From Congeria kusceri (taxonomy: Eukaryota > Mollusca > Bivalvia > Myida > Dreissenidae): a stretch of DNA of 64,000 nucleotides. How positions within the stretch are numbered: the stretch's first letter is position 1; each line of letters opens with the position of its first letter. The translations under genes and the position numbers were made by a program. The stretch covers positions 868,001 through 932,000 of the forward strand of contig CM051030.1 of assembly GCA_027627225.1 (NCBI GenBank), written 5' to 3'. Shown in pieces: positions 23,563 through 35,992 of this stretch. The notes under the pieces were generated by a model. The model was given only the letters and a program-made list of their open reading frames with translations. It searched no databases and was not told the origin of the DNA.

Positions 23563-23839
23563 CAGAGTTGTCAATCAGAAAGTGCCGACTGTATGCAAAA
23601 GTTTATTTTGACCCTGGTTTTAAATGTTTTCTTCCATATATTTTATCACCTTCTATTGGCATGTAAGCATTATGATTTATACGCAGATGTATACATTTTA
23701 ATTTCAACGAATAACTGACATTTTTTATCAACAATGTACAAATATAGCATTTAATCTGCAAAGAAGGTTATATGTGCACAAAATCATACATTTTTGCATT
23801 TTATTACCATAGGTCTGTTTTTCTGCCTCGTTGTCAGGT

Positions 23840-25115
23840 TGTCTGCTTTGAGTTCGGGTTTTTGTCTGCATTGGGTCTGGGGTTTTGTCGGCATTGGACT
23901 CAGGTTGTAGTCTGCATTGGGCTTGGGTTGTTGTCTGCATTGGGCTCAGGTAGTAGTCTGCATTGGGCTTGGGTTGTAGTCTGCATTGGGCTCAGGTTGT
24001 AGTCTGCATTGGGCTCAGGTTGTAGTCTGCATTGGGCTTGGGTTGTTGTCTGCATTGGGCTCTGGCTGTTGTCTGCATTGGGCTCAGGTTGTTGTCTGCA
24101 TTGGGCTCAGGTTGCAGTCTTCAATGGGCTTTTGGGTTGTTGTCTGCATTGGGCTTGGTTGTTGTCTGCATTGGGCTCAGGTTGCAGTCTGCATTATGCT
24201 CAGGTTGTTGTCTGCATTGGGCTCTGGCTGTTGTCTGCATTGGGCTCTGGATTTTGTCTGCAATGGGCTCATGGTTGTTCTCTGCATTAGGCTCAGGTTG
24301 TTGTTTGCATTGGGCTTGGGGTGTTGTTTGCATTGGGCTTGGAATGTTGTTTGCATTTGGCTTGGGATGTTGTCTGCATTGGGTTTAGGTTATTGTTTGC
24401 ATTGAGCTCAGTTTGTAATCTGCATTGGGCTCAGGTTGTTGTCTGCATTGAGCTCAGGTTGATTCTGCATTGGGCTTGGGTTGTTGTCTGCATTAGGCTC
24501 AGTTTGTTGTCTGCATTGGGCTTGGATTGTTGTCTGCATTGGGCTCATGTTGATGTCTGCATTGGGCTTGGGTTGTTGTCTGCATTGGGCTCAGTTTGTT
24601 GTCTGCATGGGGCTTGGGTTGTTGTCTGCATTGGGATCAGTTTGTTGTCTGCATTGGGCTTGGATTGTTGTCTGCACTGGGCTTGGGATGTTGTCTGCAT
24701 TGGGCTTGGGTTGTAGTCTGCATTGGGCTCAGGTTTTTGTCTGCATTGGGCTCAGGTTGTAGTCTACACTGGGCTTAGATTTTTGTCTGCATTGGGCTCA
24801 GGTTTTTGTCTGCATTTGGCTCAGGTTGTTGTCTGCATTGGGCTCAGGTTGTAGTCTGCACTTGGCTTCGGTTTTTGTGTGCATTGGGCTCAGGTTGTTG
24901 TCTGCAATGTGCTCTGGTTGTTGTTTGCATTGGTCTCAGGTTGTAGTCTGCATTGTGCTCTGGTTGTTGTCTGCATTGGGCTCTTGGACTTGGGTTGTTG
25001 TCTGAATTGGGCTCTTGTTTTTGTCTGCAATGGGCTCTGGTTTTTGTCTGCATTGGGCTCTTGTTGTTGTTTGCATTTGGCTTGGGATGTTGTCTGTATT
25101 GGGCTTGAGTTGTTG
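23840..25115 (+). repeat. 23-bp minisatellite, about 55 copies
   Basis: Unit GTCTGCATTGGGCTCAGGTT plus GTT or close variants (CTTGGG for CTCAGG). Since 23 is not a multiple of three, each reading cycles through all frames every 69 nt. The unit lacks stops in the plus frames and in much of the minus strand, so up to eleven long overlapping open frames arise. None is likely to be a protein. Confidence 0.95.
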
Positions 25116-25583
25116 TTACATTTGTTTTGGTTAACAATTTCCTCCGGGACATTCTTCACTTACTGTGTTCTTGTTTCTACTACTTAAGTATGTATTAAAC
25201 ATTTACCTGTTAACATTTTTCTTTTATATCAATTGAAGTTGTTAGGACATGAATAAAAACATGCCATGATGGCGCTAAATTTGGAAACACAGTTATGACT
25301 ACTTTCTACTCATTTACAGGAACAGTTTTATGTACTTTTTTGAAACTGTAAACACTTGAGCAATTTAACACCAATACTACATGCAGCTGACCAATTGCTT
25401 TCCATACCACCAACTTTAAAGAAAACCCACCCAGTATTAAAATAGCAGAGTTGTCAAAGACTAAATTTCCATGACTGAAATGTGTGTATAATTGATTGTT
25501 TTTTCTCATTTATTTCTCACATATTTTACAATTTATATCCAGACAGGTCCTTATATACTGCATAAAATATATACGAAAACAAA

Positions 25584-25841
25584 TGAGGCGTGCCGTGGGA
25601 AAACCGGGCTTTATACATGTGCGTAATGTGTCATCCCGGATCAGCCTGTGCAGTCCACACAGGCTGATCCAGTACGACACTTTCCGCTTGTATGGTATTT
25701 TCTGTTTCTATAAAGTCTGTTGTAAACATAAATGTAGGTGGAAAGTGCTGTCCTGGATTAGCCTGTGTGGACTGCACAGGCTGATCCAGGACAACACTTT
25801 ACGCACGTGCATTAAGCCCAGTTTTCCCACGACACGACTCA
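25584..25841. mobile_element. Foldback MITE family A, ~258 bp
   Basis: TGAGGCGTGCCGTGGGAAAA and the inverted right end, with two internal GATYAGCCTGTGCAG palindromes. Confidence 0.9.
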
Positions 25842-26286
25842 AATATTGAAATATAACATGCGTGAAAACTTATAAAGTTGTTTATGCAAACATAATCTGA
25901 ATTATGAAGATTTTAATTAATTATCAAAAAAATACTTTGTAACAAATTCTTTTGATTAACAATATATGCAAGTATTTTTGTATGCTTTAAGTTCGGATTT
26001 TACCATTTAATTGTTTTGCCATATTATTTCAATTTGATAAAAGATTATGTATCACCTACTGAATCAATCCTAGTTTTTACAATGCAGTTCATATTTATTT
26101 ATCATTAGGGCTATCTCAGCTTTAATTTTTATTTTATTGTTCAGATATTCAACAAAGTGCGGAAAAAGTTGGTGTGTATTTTCTGTGTTTATTTAATAGA
26201 ATAATGATAAAATTAAATACATCCACATGTAATTATTTTCAGTGCATCCAAAAAAATGCGTTTTTTTTTTAAATTATTTCAATGAA

Positions 26287-26508
26287 TATAGTTTTGTTAA
26301 CAAGAAATGTTTCTAATCTTTTTCATGTTTCTTGAACATGTGGGCACTCCCAAAACAAATGGTCAATGGTTTCAATATGAGATTGACAAAAATCACATAA
26401 AGCACTGTTTTGTAATTTGCATTTAAATAGGTATGTATTTGTGGGAACAATTCGCATAACATGTACAGTTTTATGTACTGGTAGTCTGAAAAACCTTCCA
26501 AAGGACAT
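26287..26508 (-). pseudogene. 3' fragment of a LINE reverse transcriptase (zf-RVT)
   Basis: The minus frame reads KTVHVMRIVPTNTYLFKCKL then LCDFCQSHIETIDHLFWECP HVQ. The Cys-x2-Cys...Glu-Thr-x-x-His-Leu-Phe...Cys pattern is the zinc-binding region after non-LTR reverse transcriptases. No RT domain is found upstream, so this is a 5'-truncated insertion, which is usual for LINEs. Confidence 0.8.
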
Positions 26509-27009
26509 AGACTATTCCATAATAAAAGAATTCAAATGATTGTAACGTTATATTGAAATGACGAAATGGTCTTCAAAATAACACATTTTTTGGATCAAGG
26601 ATTTGAAATTAAAGGGCCGTATCGACCGCTAATACGGTATAATATTTTCAAAAATAAAAATATATTGTTAAGATGTATTTAGTAAGTGATAACTTAACAC
26701 ATAGGACTCGTTTGTATAAACAAACGTATAAATAATTTATTTCATAATTATAAAAAGTGGTCACCGTGACAATTTGTGGATGCAAAAAACTAGTACTAGT
26801 AGTAACATGGATATAAATTAAATGAACATGAAGAATCGCTATGCGCATGCGCACTATTGATATCTGTATTGTAGCGTGAGAAAGTTTTCATTCAAGAGCG
26901 AGATTTTTTAGGCGGTAGTTCAAATCCAGCTGGAACCGTGTATCAAAACACAAATTTTTATCACTGTATATATTTTTTTCTTAAAGATTCCATCAATATA
27001 CTATTGCCA

Positions 27010-27310
27010 CTTGAACAAGAGCTGTCAGAGGACAGCGCGCTCTACTATTCGTAGTTTTCAGCTGGAATATATTTTGGAAAGTGGAAGGGGCATACATTTC
27101 TTAAAATACAAAACTGAGTTATGGGAATTATTTCAACAAATTACTCTAAGTTTCAAGTGAACATCTTGTGTAGTTAATAACTTGTGTAGTTTTGATTTGG
27201 TGCTAGACGAAATGGTCAATTCTACTTAACCTTGTCACGGACAGATAGAAGGATGGACAGGACAATCACTATATGCCTCCCGCATCAAGATGTCTAGGGC
27301 ATAAACACAA
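27010..27310 (-). mobile_element. Short composite element
   Basis: AAGAGCTGTCAGAGGACAGC foldback, then GGGGCATA and GTTATGGGAATTATTTC, closing with CTTGTCACGGACAG and GCATCAAGATGTCTAGGGCA. It is the inverted relative of 423-860. Confidence 0.7.
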
Positions 27311-27329
27311 AGCTGCATTACGTGAGGAC

Positions 27330-27960
27330 CCGGAGTGTGTCCCAGTGTGTTCCTAATCTACTTATTAGTGACACTTTGAAAGTTAGGACAAATTTGAATT
27401 ATAGCTGCAATTTATAGCTATTCATTTTTTACCGAAATATCTTCAATTTTGGTGTGTAATTGTGCTGTGGCGGGAGGGGAAACGTTACCCGGACAATACC
27501 CCACCTGTCCAGTATGGTGACCACCAACCAAACTCAAATGCAATGGGACCTAGAATTGAACCACAGTAGCCGTGTTGAATATCGATTTTATCCCATCTGA
27601 CGTCTGCATCGACGAAATAACACCCCGTGGGATAAACTGTATTTCCACACTGTTGAATACAGCAAACACGCGCATTATAATTACGTAATATTGTTTATTT
27701 TCGTGATGTCATTGGATGTTTTTCGTGTTATTCAGCGATTTTCTTGTTTGTTTTCAAAATAAAGACAGAAAATTATGGGATAAATAGAATACCAGGTAAG
27801 CGATGAATACAGATATGCTTATTTGCTGGGCACGAACATCTAAACCATTCACCAAGGCTCGTGGTTTAGGTTTTCTAAGCCTCGCTCAATAAACTTATCT
27901 GTATTCAACACTAACCTAGTATTCTCTATGTGCCAACCACTACACTAGCCAGACAGCCTT
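27330..27960 (-). mobile_element. SINE family 2, head split by a nested MITE
   Basis: The tail and B-box side (27330-27565) and the A-box side (CCAACCACTACACTAGCC AGACAGCC, ~27930-27960) are separated by the MITE at 27569-27912. Confidence 0.7.
27569..27912 (+). mobile_element. MITE with GTGTTGAATA ends, nested in a SINE
   Basis: GTGTTGAATATCG at left, GTATTCAACACTAACC at right; relative of 18405-18670 in opposite orientation. Confidence 0.75.
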
Positions 27961-28556
27961 AAAATTAAATATTTCCATTTTATTGGATCAAAATCGGTTA
28001 TATTCTAAACAATGTAAGTCGATAACAACACTCCACATTTCATTACATTTTAATGACTTTTAATCAAATAAGAACACAAAATAATAAATTTGAAAATGTG
28101 AAATGTACATAACGCTAAGAAGAAATCTATGTCAACAATAACACACATTTGATCAATACATGTATAATACAAAGTATGAACAACTGTGCTATATTATAAG
28201 CAAATGAAATAACATTTACAATAAAATTGAGAATATAAGTGATTTTTTCCTGATTACCGATTTTAAACCATGTTTATAATTTCAATATCTGTGATAACAT
28301 TGCTTGAAGTTAATTTGTATAGAGACAGCCAATGAATATTTCTGCAAAATATTTTATTTAAAAAAAATTTAGCCAATATTTTGACACCAACATTATCAAG
28401 TATCCAAATAAGAAAGTCTAACCCCAGCATGTCATCTTAACTGACACAGCTTGATGAAATAGAACAGCATCAGAAACATGTCTGTAAAATTATTTTATGA
28501 CCTCCAAGGCAGTTTCTGAAAACAAGAATTTCAAAGTTTTCGACATATCCTCTAGA

Positions 28557-28872
28557 ACAAGAGCTGTTTGTAAAACAGTTATGCCTCCTTTAGGTTAAAA
28601 GCAATCTTTAAAATATCAAGTTTGGTGAGGATTGGATGAAAACTGTTGTACACAGAGAGTGTATACTGCTAAACAGGCCAATTTTAGATAAATCAAGGGC
28701 CATAACTCTGTACTTCCTGGGTCAATTTGGCTGATTATCGAACCTGGCCGAGATATGGCCACAAACATTTTTATGAAGTTTGGTGAAGATCGGATATAAA
28801 CTGTTGGACAATAAACAGACAGAAATTAGGAAAGCCAATATACCCCGCCATCATCGATGGGGGGCATAATTA
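28557..28872 (+). mobile_element. Single-unit relative of the 10318 composite element
   Basis: AACAAGAGCTGTTTGTAAAACAG foldback start, GGGCCATAACTCTGTAC, TTTGGTGAAGATCGGAT, and the CATCATCGATGGGGGGCATA end. Confidence 0.7.
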
Positions 28873-29167
28873 AGTAACTTGACCCATCTGAGACAATGTT
28901 TTTACAGAACCACAGTTGCAGGAAGGGTTTTGGTAAAGTAATCGAAAGAACTTGATAGGAAGGTCTGTGGCTACTTCATGTAAAGGTCTTTTTAAATTAA
29001 AACCCTTTAAACTTGTAAATTCTGCTTAGATGTTTGGTATTTTACTCTTGTGTGAATAAAATTCACTACTTTTCACACAGAAAATTTGATCTGAAATGTT
29101 CACTCAAGTACAACTTAAAGGGTCTATGTGAACGAAAAATTGGCTTCCTATTGCACAACAAATTATA

Positions 29168-29225
29168 TGAGGCGCGTCGTGGGAAAACCGGTCTTAATGC
29201 ATGCGTTTTCCCACAACGCGCCTCG
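29168..29225. mobile_element. 58-bp end-to-end deletion derivative of MITE family A
   Basis: GAGGCGCGTCGTGGGAAAAC and TTTTCCCACAACGCGCCTC remain, joined through TTAATGCATGCG. All internal sequence is missing. Confidence 0.85.
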
Positions 29226-29867
29226 TTTATACAAATTTCAAATTCACACAACAACTAACATCAGTAAATAACGAGGCTGCACAAAGTGATATAAAACTTA
29301 CAAACTTAAAGTTTTAAACATCGCTTTTACATTAAACAGTTCTCTTAAAGAGTGTATGTATGATCTAACAACAGATATATTAACATAAAATAAAAACAAC
29401 CTGATAAGGTTAATAACCATATACTTCGCTTTAAACTGGAAGAAAAGTTAATAAGAACCATTGTTGAAAAAATGTATAATCTGGCAACTTTTGAACCAGT
29501 TAATGGCTGTTCAGCCCGAAACTCCGATGCACGTATATACGTCGACTTGACAGCTGTTAAAGGTTACACAACACTAAAAGTTGACGCTCATGTTGTTAAT
29601 TTGTTCGACATTTTAATGTTTCCTTCGTCATTTTTATGTTTACCTGTCTGCTGTCAAGTTATATTATCAGGTTTATCTGCTTATTTTGAAAATAATTGAT
29701 ATGAATGATCGTACATACACACTTTAATGATGGTTTTATATCAGCAATCAAAATTAAAAAGTTTATTTCCTAATAATACAACAATGTTCAGATTTTTTTC
29801 TCAAAATATATCATAATCGCCTGATTTTCTTTCTTAGTTTTTGGATTTTTCGCCGTATTCAACAGTT

Positions 29868-30122
29868 TTTCAGTCATATAACGGCGGTCCGTTAACCTAC
29901 TCACACTTTTCCTGGGTAAGCTGGTTTACCAGTACTAAGTGCACATAGTTATGCCAGTAACTGACAACTGCCCTACTTGAATCAGAGGTAGGGGGAGAAT
30001 GGCCATAGAAATAATTTCATGACCAATCCCCACATAAGTTATGTGGCCGGGCTGGGAATCGAACCTGCGATCCTCGGATTTGTAGTCCAGCGCTCTACCA
30101 ACTGAGCTAGCTGGCCCGGCTA
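29868..30122 (-). mobile_element. tRNA-derived SINE, family 1, most complete copy
   Basis: The minus strand has TAGCTCAGTTGGTAGAGC (30109-30092), GGTTCGATTCC (30065-30055) and a tail reaching GTAGGTTAACGGACCGCC. Relatives: 42765-42941, 45660-45865 and tail pieces at 52622 and 52817. Confidence 0.8.
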
Positions 30123-30810
30123 GTTTTTCTTTCTATATGTCTGACTTCCTGAACAACGTCACTAGTATTTAAAATGCAAGCCCTTCCAAAAGATTATTGT
30201 GAAGACTTCTAAAAGTTTGTATTCATGTTCTCTTTTTACACCGACCATTATAAGACCCATTTACATATACACCAAAAACCAGACATTTATTGTGATAGTT
30301 AATACAAAATACAAACATTCTCCCTTGATTTGACAAAACTCCCATAGTTCCACTGTGTTGCTAGGTTTGGTGCCAAGAAATAAAACTGAGTAGCAAAATT
30401 TGTCAAGTTTGCAAAATACCTGTTATTTGTTGAAGTATTTTCCACAGAAAATATTCAAGTATACCTTTATTTCAAATAATATGCTAACACAGTGTGTTTA
30501 ACGCTAAATTTCAAATGATGAACAGAAAGATATCTGTAACAACAACAATGTAACATTATTTACTGTAAGTTTAATAAGTTGAACACATCGTTGAAAGCAG
30601 TTGATATTAACATTTCACCATTTTTTGTACCCACAAAATACTCCACAAAAAGATATTCGTACTGAAAACAATGTTGACTGCAACTCAAATAACACATCCT
30701 TGCAAGCAGTTCATATTAAAGAGGGATTGTCAGAATTTTTTTCGGTTTATTTCAGGTCGACAAAAATTATTGCCTTTATCGAAAATTGCAAATATATATT
30801 CTGTCACTAC

Positions 30811-31300
30811 AGACCCGTTTATGCTACAGCGATGGCTACATTCGGTTTTGAATGATAAAGTAAGAATGGTGCATGTGCCAACGATCACTCCGACTCGTTT
30901 ATGCTACAGCGATGGCTACATTCGGTTTTGAATGATAAAGTAAGAATGGTGCATGTGCCAACGATCACTCCGACTCGTTTATGCTACAGCAATGGCTACA
31001 TTCGGTTTTGAATGATAAAGTAAGAATGGTGCATGTGCCAACGATCACTCCGACTCGTTTATGCTACAGCGATGGCTACATTCGGTTTTGAATGATAAAG
31101 TAAGAATGGTGCATGTGCCAACGATCACTCCGACTCGTTTATGCTACAGCGATGGCTACATTCGGTTTTGAATGATAAAGTAAGAATGGTGCATGTGCCA
31201 ACGATCACTCCGACCCGTTTATGCTACAGCGATGGCTACATTCGGTTTTGAATGATAAAGTAAGAATGGTGCATGTGCCAACGATCACTCCGACTCGTCT
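30811..31300 (+). repeat. Homogeneous 80-bp tandem array, six copies
   Basis: CGTTTATGCTACAGCGATGG recurs every 80 bp (starting about 30816, 30896, 30976, 31056, 31136, 31216). The copies differ at only a few bases, so the array is recent or homogenised. Confidence 0.95.
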
Positions 31301-32440
31301 AGACGCTTTATATACATGTATAATATAGTTCGCTGCGCAGCAAAGTATTATTTTCGTTTAAATTTCTATCTTATTACACTTTCTGAACAGAAGTTATTCT
31401 CAACATTTATTATCATATTATTTTAAAAATATACACTGATATCATACGAATTAATGGATGGTTTTACATAATAATTTTTGTACAAAATTGTACAGTCGCT
31501 CTTTAATTAACATTTTGACATTATAAAAGCTGAAATCGCATCACCTACGCAAACATAAATCATATGCAAATCAAACTAGTATGATATCCAATCACTGTAC
31601 TCAGATATCACAAGTTTAATGGTTAACTAATTTTATAACCTATTTTACAACAAGGAGCACATGGTGAAGCTTTGCGATATGTGATTGTAAATATTGATGA
31701 ATGGAAAATTAATCTGTTAGCCTCTTTCCCTGTATATTTGGCCAATTAAGAGCTAAACTGCTTTTATACCATAAATGGACACAATTTCAACACCAGTGAG
31801 ACTTTTATCTATACATTTAGGGGCTCTCCTACTAAATAAAGGCCAGATAATGTAGAGATCAGCCATTCACTTAGTTACTGGCCAATTCTAAGACGGCACC
31901 CTAGCAACCATGAATTTGTCTGATGTTTCCTATCATTTGGTTTAGTCTTCATTTTGATAAGTAAACACTAAAATTGTGTTACAATTTTGATATAATTCAT
32001 TACAAGCATTCTTTATTAAACTAACCCACACTGTTTGAAAATGAATGTTTATACAAATCTTGGCTTATGCACAAAGTGTGTAGCAAGTTTTAGGAATTTC
32101 TTTCAAAAATCTTAATTTTCTCAGACAAAATTTTAATTTTCTCAGACAAAATTTTTAATTCGCAATTTTTAAAACCAAAAACAATATTTATGTGTCTCAT
32201 TACAGATAACTAACACAAGTTTTATACGAAATAATATTAATTTTCCATTATCTGAGGGTGGCCGAATCTATAGGAATGGCTGAAACTATAGGAAAGAAGA
32301 ATAACAATAGCTGGGAAGGAATTTAGTGTTAGCAGGTGACATGTGCAATATAACGCGCTTTCAGTAAGTGCCACATTGGCACCAGAATGAATCTTTGTAA
32401 ATAAAAGTGAATGAAAAATGTAAACTTTATTACTTCAGTC
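31301..32440. other. No gene or clear repeat recognised
   Basis: AT-rich; a duplicated TTTAATTTTCTCAGACAAAA at about 32109-32150 is the only structure noticed. Confidence 0.45.
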
Positions 32441-32454
32441 AAAATAGCTGCTCT

Positions 32455-32945
32455 TAAAAAATTATGAAAAACTTTAAAAATTCTAAGTTAAAAAAGGGGC
32501 ATAAATCTGTCAAAATACAAAACAGAGTTATGGGGGTTGCTTTCCTTGGTGGAGACATTGATAGTTAAGAAGTATTCTAAGTTTCAATTAAATACCTTTG
32601 ATAGTATAGATATTGGAATTTATTAAGAACCAAAATGTCTAAGTTAAAAAAGGGGCATAAATCTGTCAAAAAACAAAACAGAGTTATGGGGGTTGCTTTC
32701 CCTGGTGGCGACATTGACAGTAAAAAAAGTATTTTAAGTATCAAGCAAATACCTTTGATAGTCTAGATATTGGAATTTATTAAGAACCAAAATGTCGACA
32801 TTGATAGTAAAAAAAGTATTTAAAGTATCAAGCAAATACCTTTGATAGTATTCAAGATATTGGACTTCAACCTTGGCGGACTCACAGACAGACAATTCGA
32901 TTTTAATAAGCCCACCTTCGGAAGGGTCTATTTATATTCATAAAC
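32455..32945 (-). mobile_element. Composite element, inverted relative of 12515-12915
   Basis: Units AAAAAAGGGGCATAAATCTG and GTTATGGGGGTTGCTTTCC occur twice about 160 bp apart; it ends at AATAAGCCCACCTTCGGAAG. Confidence 0.75.
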
Positions 32946-33599
32946 CTGCAACTTGTTACAATTGCAATATCTAACATAAACAACATGTAAGTGTACTAAA
33001 ATCACACTTATTTCATAAGCACTTATTATCTAATCTTGTATATATACTGCCGAACTTCGTTATCTTGAAGACGCGGGGATTTTGATGACTTTGGCATATA
33101 TGAAGTTTGCTGTTTCCATATACAGATTCTATGATTTATTGGGCCCAAATGTTTTAAATTATAATATGAAAAATATCAATCATGTAATAATGTATACTGG
33201 ACTGTTATAAAATGTTTATACTCGATCAAGACATGCTTAATCACTTAAACATGTGGAAAGAAGTGATAAAATGTTTGCAATGCGTGTAAACTTGGACTGT
33301 GGTCGCATACACCTTACCACGGACAACAATACTTAAAGACAAAAACCTAGAATTAAGTGTGAAAATGCCAGTTACTTCTTCATAAACAATAATACGAGTA
33401 AGAAGTTCGAGATAATCAATTAATTTTATATTAAATAATGTCAGGAAGTATTTTCCGCTTGGAAATATCAGGCAATTCAACTTAAGCGAGTTAGAGCTAA
33501 CGAACTTTAGCTTTAGCATACTTTACAGAATATATTCAAATAACAAAGCAACTACAGTCTGCCATAATTATTAAGTACTAAATTGTATCAAAGTAAGGC

Positions 33600-33830
33600 C
33601 AAAAAAATCATGCGTTTTGGGCAACCCTATCCTACCTAGCAAAAAAAACCTGACCCGAAAGTTTTAAGCGACAACCGTTTTTCTTAAAATCCGTTTACGT
33701 CAGATTTCAGATAATTTTCAATGTTTTTTCACCAAAATGTGTCTGAAAACGACTCAATCTGACCCTACCTACCTAACTTTTTTGAAACTGTTTTCTGAAA
33801 CACACAATTTTTTTTTGCCTAACTACAGTC
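33600..33830 (+). repeat. Dispersed repeat with CCTACCTAGC motifs
   Basis: GGGCAACCCTATCCTACCTA, GACCCGAAAGTTTTAA and CAATGTTTTTTCACC match 233-395; a fragment is inverted near 42700-42755. Confidence 0.65.
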
Positions 33831-34489
33831 TGACAGTATGTTTAAATACTAAATTGTAAACAGTAATTGCAGCCTGAAATAATGATTTAAGTACTAAACT
33901 GTAACATAATATTTACTTACATTCATCACGATTCATAGAATAGTTTCAAGCATTGCATAACTGATTTTGTAATTATTAGTTCAGAAAGGCTTCAATTACT
34001 AAATGTGGTTTGAGCCAAATAACTGAAACAACCCATTTTTGCACTCCCATTCGAAATTGGTCAATTCTAGTGGTTTTAAGAAAAAATATTCCAGCAAAAC
34101 AATGTTTCTTCAACCAAATACTGAAACTTTTAGCAATTATTTGATTTTGATGGTAGCATCATTCTGGAGCACTGCTAAATCAACGACTTTCAGTGCCTTG
34201 ACCTACTTCAAAACAGCCCACCAGCACATCATTATAGTAATTAATATCAATTAACTGGTAACTGAAAAGTTAAACAGTAACACGACTCGTTTTTATAGAT
34301 TTTCACCAAATCAATCCAACATCCTGCTGTTTACACGACAGTCCTGGCAAGTATTAATGGACATTTGAAGACGGATCATTTGAGTTTACAAAGATACGTG
34401 AATAACTTACACAGGAATGCACCTTTCTGGATATCACATACAGCTATTTGGGGCTAACACAGCACAACGTACCTAGCCCCTGGCTTGAT
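33831..34489. other. No gene recognised
   Basis: A 71-codon plus frame (34039-34254) lacks recognisable features or splice context. Confidence 0.45.
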
Positions 34490-34670
34490 GGTGCTATATT
34501 CCAGAAACATCTTATGTTTATCATACAATATTTTCAAGGTTAGTTATGTAATATTTCTAAAACTGCACAAAAATAAAATGGAATAAAAAGCTAGAGAAAA
34601 ATGCTGAATTTAAAGTTAAGGATAAGATATGACTTCAGATGTTTCTGGATAATGACCCCAGGCCTTGAGT
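34490..34670. mobile_element. MITE with TATTCCAGAAACATCTTA ends
   Basis: GCTATATTCCAGAAACATCT at left and AGATGTTTCTGGATAATGAC at right are inverted. Confidence 0.7.
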
Positions 34671-34924
34671 TCACAAAACAAGTTAAACCTGAACTTCGGG
34701 TACAAGTTGATCTTCAACCAGATATTTTAGAATCAGAAATAAAAACGGCGTTCACTTAAAATCTGGATCAATTTTCAATGTTTGTCAAATATATATTATA
34801 CATAATTATAAACTTCTCTTGTCGTAAATTTGCAATCTGACACGAAGATTTTAATCAAAACCAAAGGTTATTCCAATATAGAACATTTTTAAGAATCAGC
34901 TCAGTTGAGCTTAAAAATCAAGAC

Positions 34925-35190
34925 CAGGGGTCGTATTCCAGAAACATCTTAAGTCAAATCTTATCCTTAGCCGTAAAATCGTCATTTTTCTTAAGCATTT
35001 TATTCCATGTATACATGAAATTCTGCTAAATGTTCACTAATTATCCACTTATCATCTATTACTATTTACTTAACTATAATTGGATTCATTAATTTATCTG
35101 CAGTTTGAAAAATATTACCTTACACAAATTGGAACTTCAGTGAAAATATTTTAAGATAAACTTAAGATGTTTCTGGAATATGGACCCGGC
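34925..35190. mobile_element. MITE of the same family, best copy
   Basis: GTATTCCAGAAACATCTTAA at left and CTTAAGATGTTTCTGGAATA at right form almost perfect terminal inverted repeats. Confidence 0.8.
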
Positions 35191-35398
35191 TAAGACTGAT
35201 CTTGATCCTGTAGTTAATACTTAGTGAACACAGGGGCTGGTGCTTTTAGACAGGGAACAGTTTATACTGTGGTCATAATATTAAGATATTTTTACATATT
35301 CTTGAAATTTGGCTACGACATTTCTTGATAGAAACGTTAAAAATGGAAATGTAAGAAAGATACAATACATTAACATGTATCAATAAATTGTCTATTAT

Positions 35399-35992
35399 AC
35401 AGTCGACTTCAGAGGGTTTGAAGTCACAGGGACCAGCAAGAAAGCAAGAGGGTTTGAAGTCACAGGGACCAGCAAGAAAACAAGAGGGTTTGAAGTCACA
35501 GGGACCAGCAAGAAAGACCTTCGATCTAAGAGGAGTTTGAGATTGTGCACTTCTACATGTCCGTCTGCCATATTTTCAAATCTCCAACTGAACAGTATTC
35601 AGATATATATAATAGTTTTTAACAAAAATTAAACATGTATTCAGACTTAGTATAAAGATTTTTTATTTTAGTTTGTGAAAGCTGTTGAAATGCTATGCGA
35701 ATTTCAATTATTGCATTCTCTTAACATTATTCAATCGCACCTAATTAATTAACGACTCAATGCGACTGAAGCATGTTCAAGCCAAACGAACAATTCAATG
35801 TACGAAAACTGTAACTGGGACCATGACAAACACTTTGAGCCATCAGAAAATTCTACCCTGGTAAATTCGAGCCAAACGACAGAAAATTAAATGAACATAT
35901 AGCAATAAAATATCAATCCCTCAGAGAAACTTTGAGCTAACAAAAAAATCGAGACAAGCGACTTCGAGGCATCGGAAGTCGACTGCACTTAA
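35399..35992. mobile_element. pogo/Tigger-like non-autonomous element, ~590 bp
   Basis: CAGTCGACTTC at left and GAAGTCGACTG at right, with GACTTCGAGGCATCGG and GAGCTAAC subterminal. Family assignment is from the end sequence only. Confidence 0.6.
35412..35519 (+). repeat. 36-bp tandem repeat, three copies
   Basis: GAGGGTTTGAAGTCACAGGG then ACCAGCAAGAAAGCAA, repeated at 35412, 35448 and 35484, inside the pogo-like element. Confidence 0.9.

Noticed and set aside
23840..25115. Possible CRISPR array
   Set aside because: The units are directly contiguous with no unique spacers, and the genome is eukaryotic.
23728..25159. Up to eleven overlapping ORFs on both strands in the minisatellite
   Set aside because: All arise from a stop-free 23-bp unit read in every frame; no single frame is favoured and no start context or splice structure supports a protein.
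30043..30118. Functional tRNA gene on the minus strand
   Set aside because: Its head continues into a repeated SINE tail found at several other places in the window.
30601..30931. Overlapping 84- and 86-codon ORFs
   Set aside because: They run into the 80-bp tandem array and have no splice or homology support.
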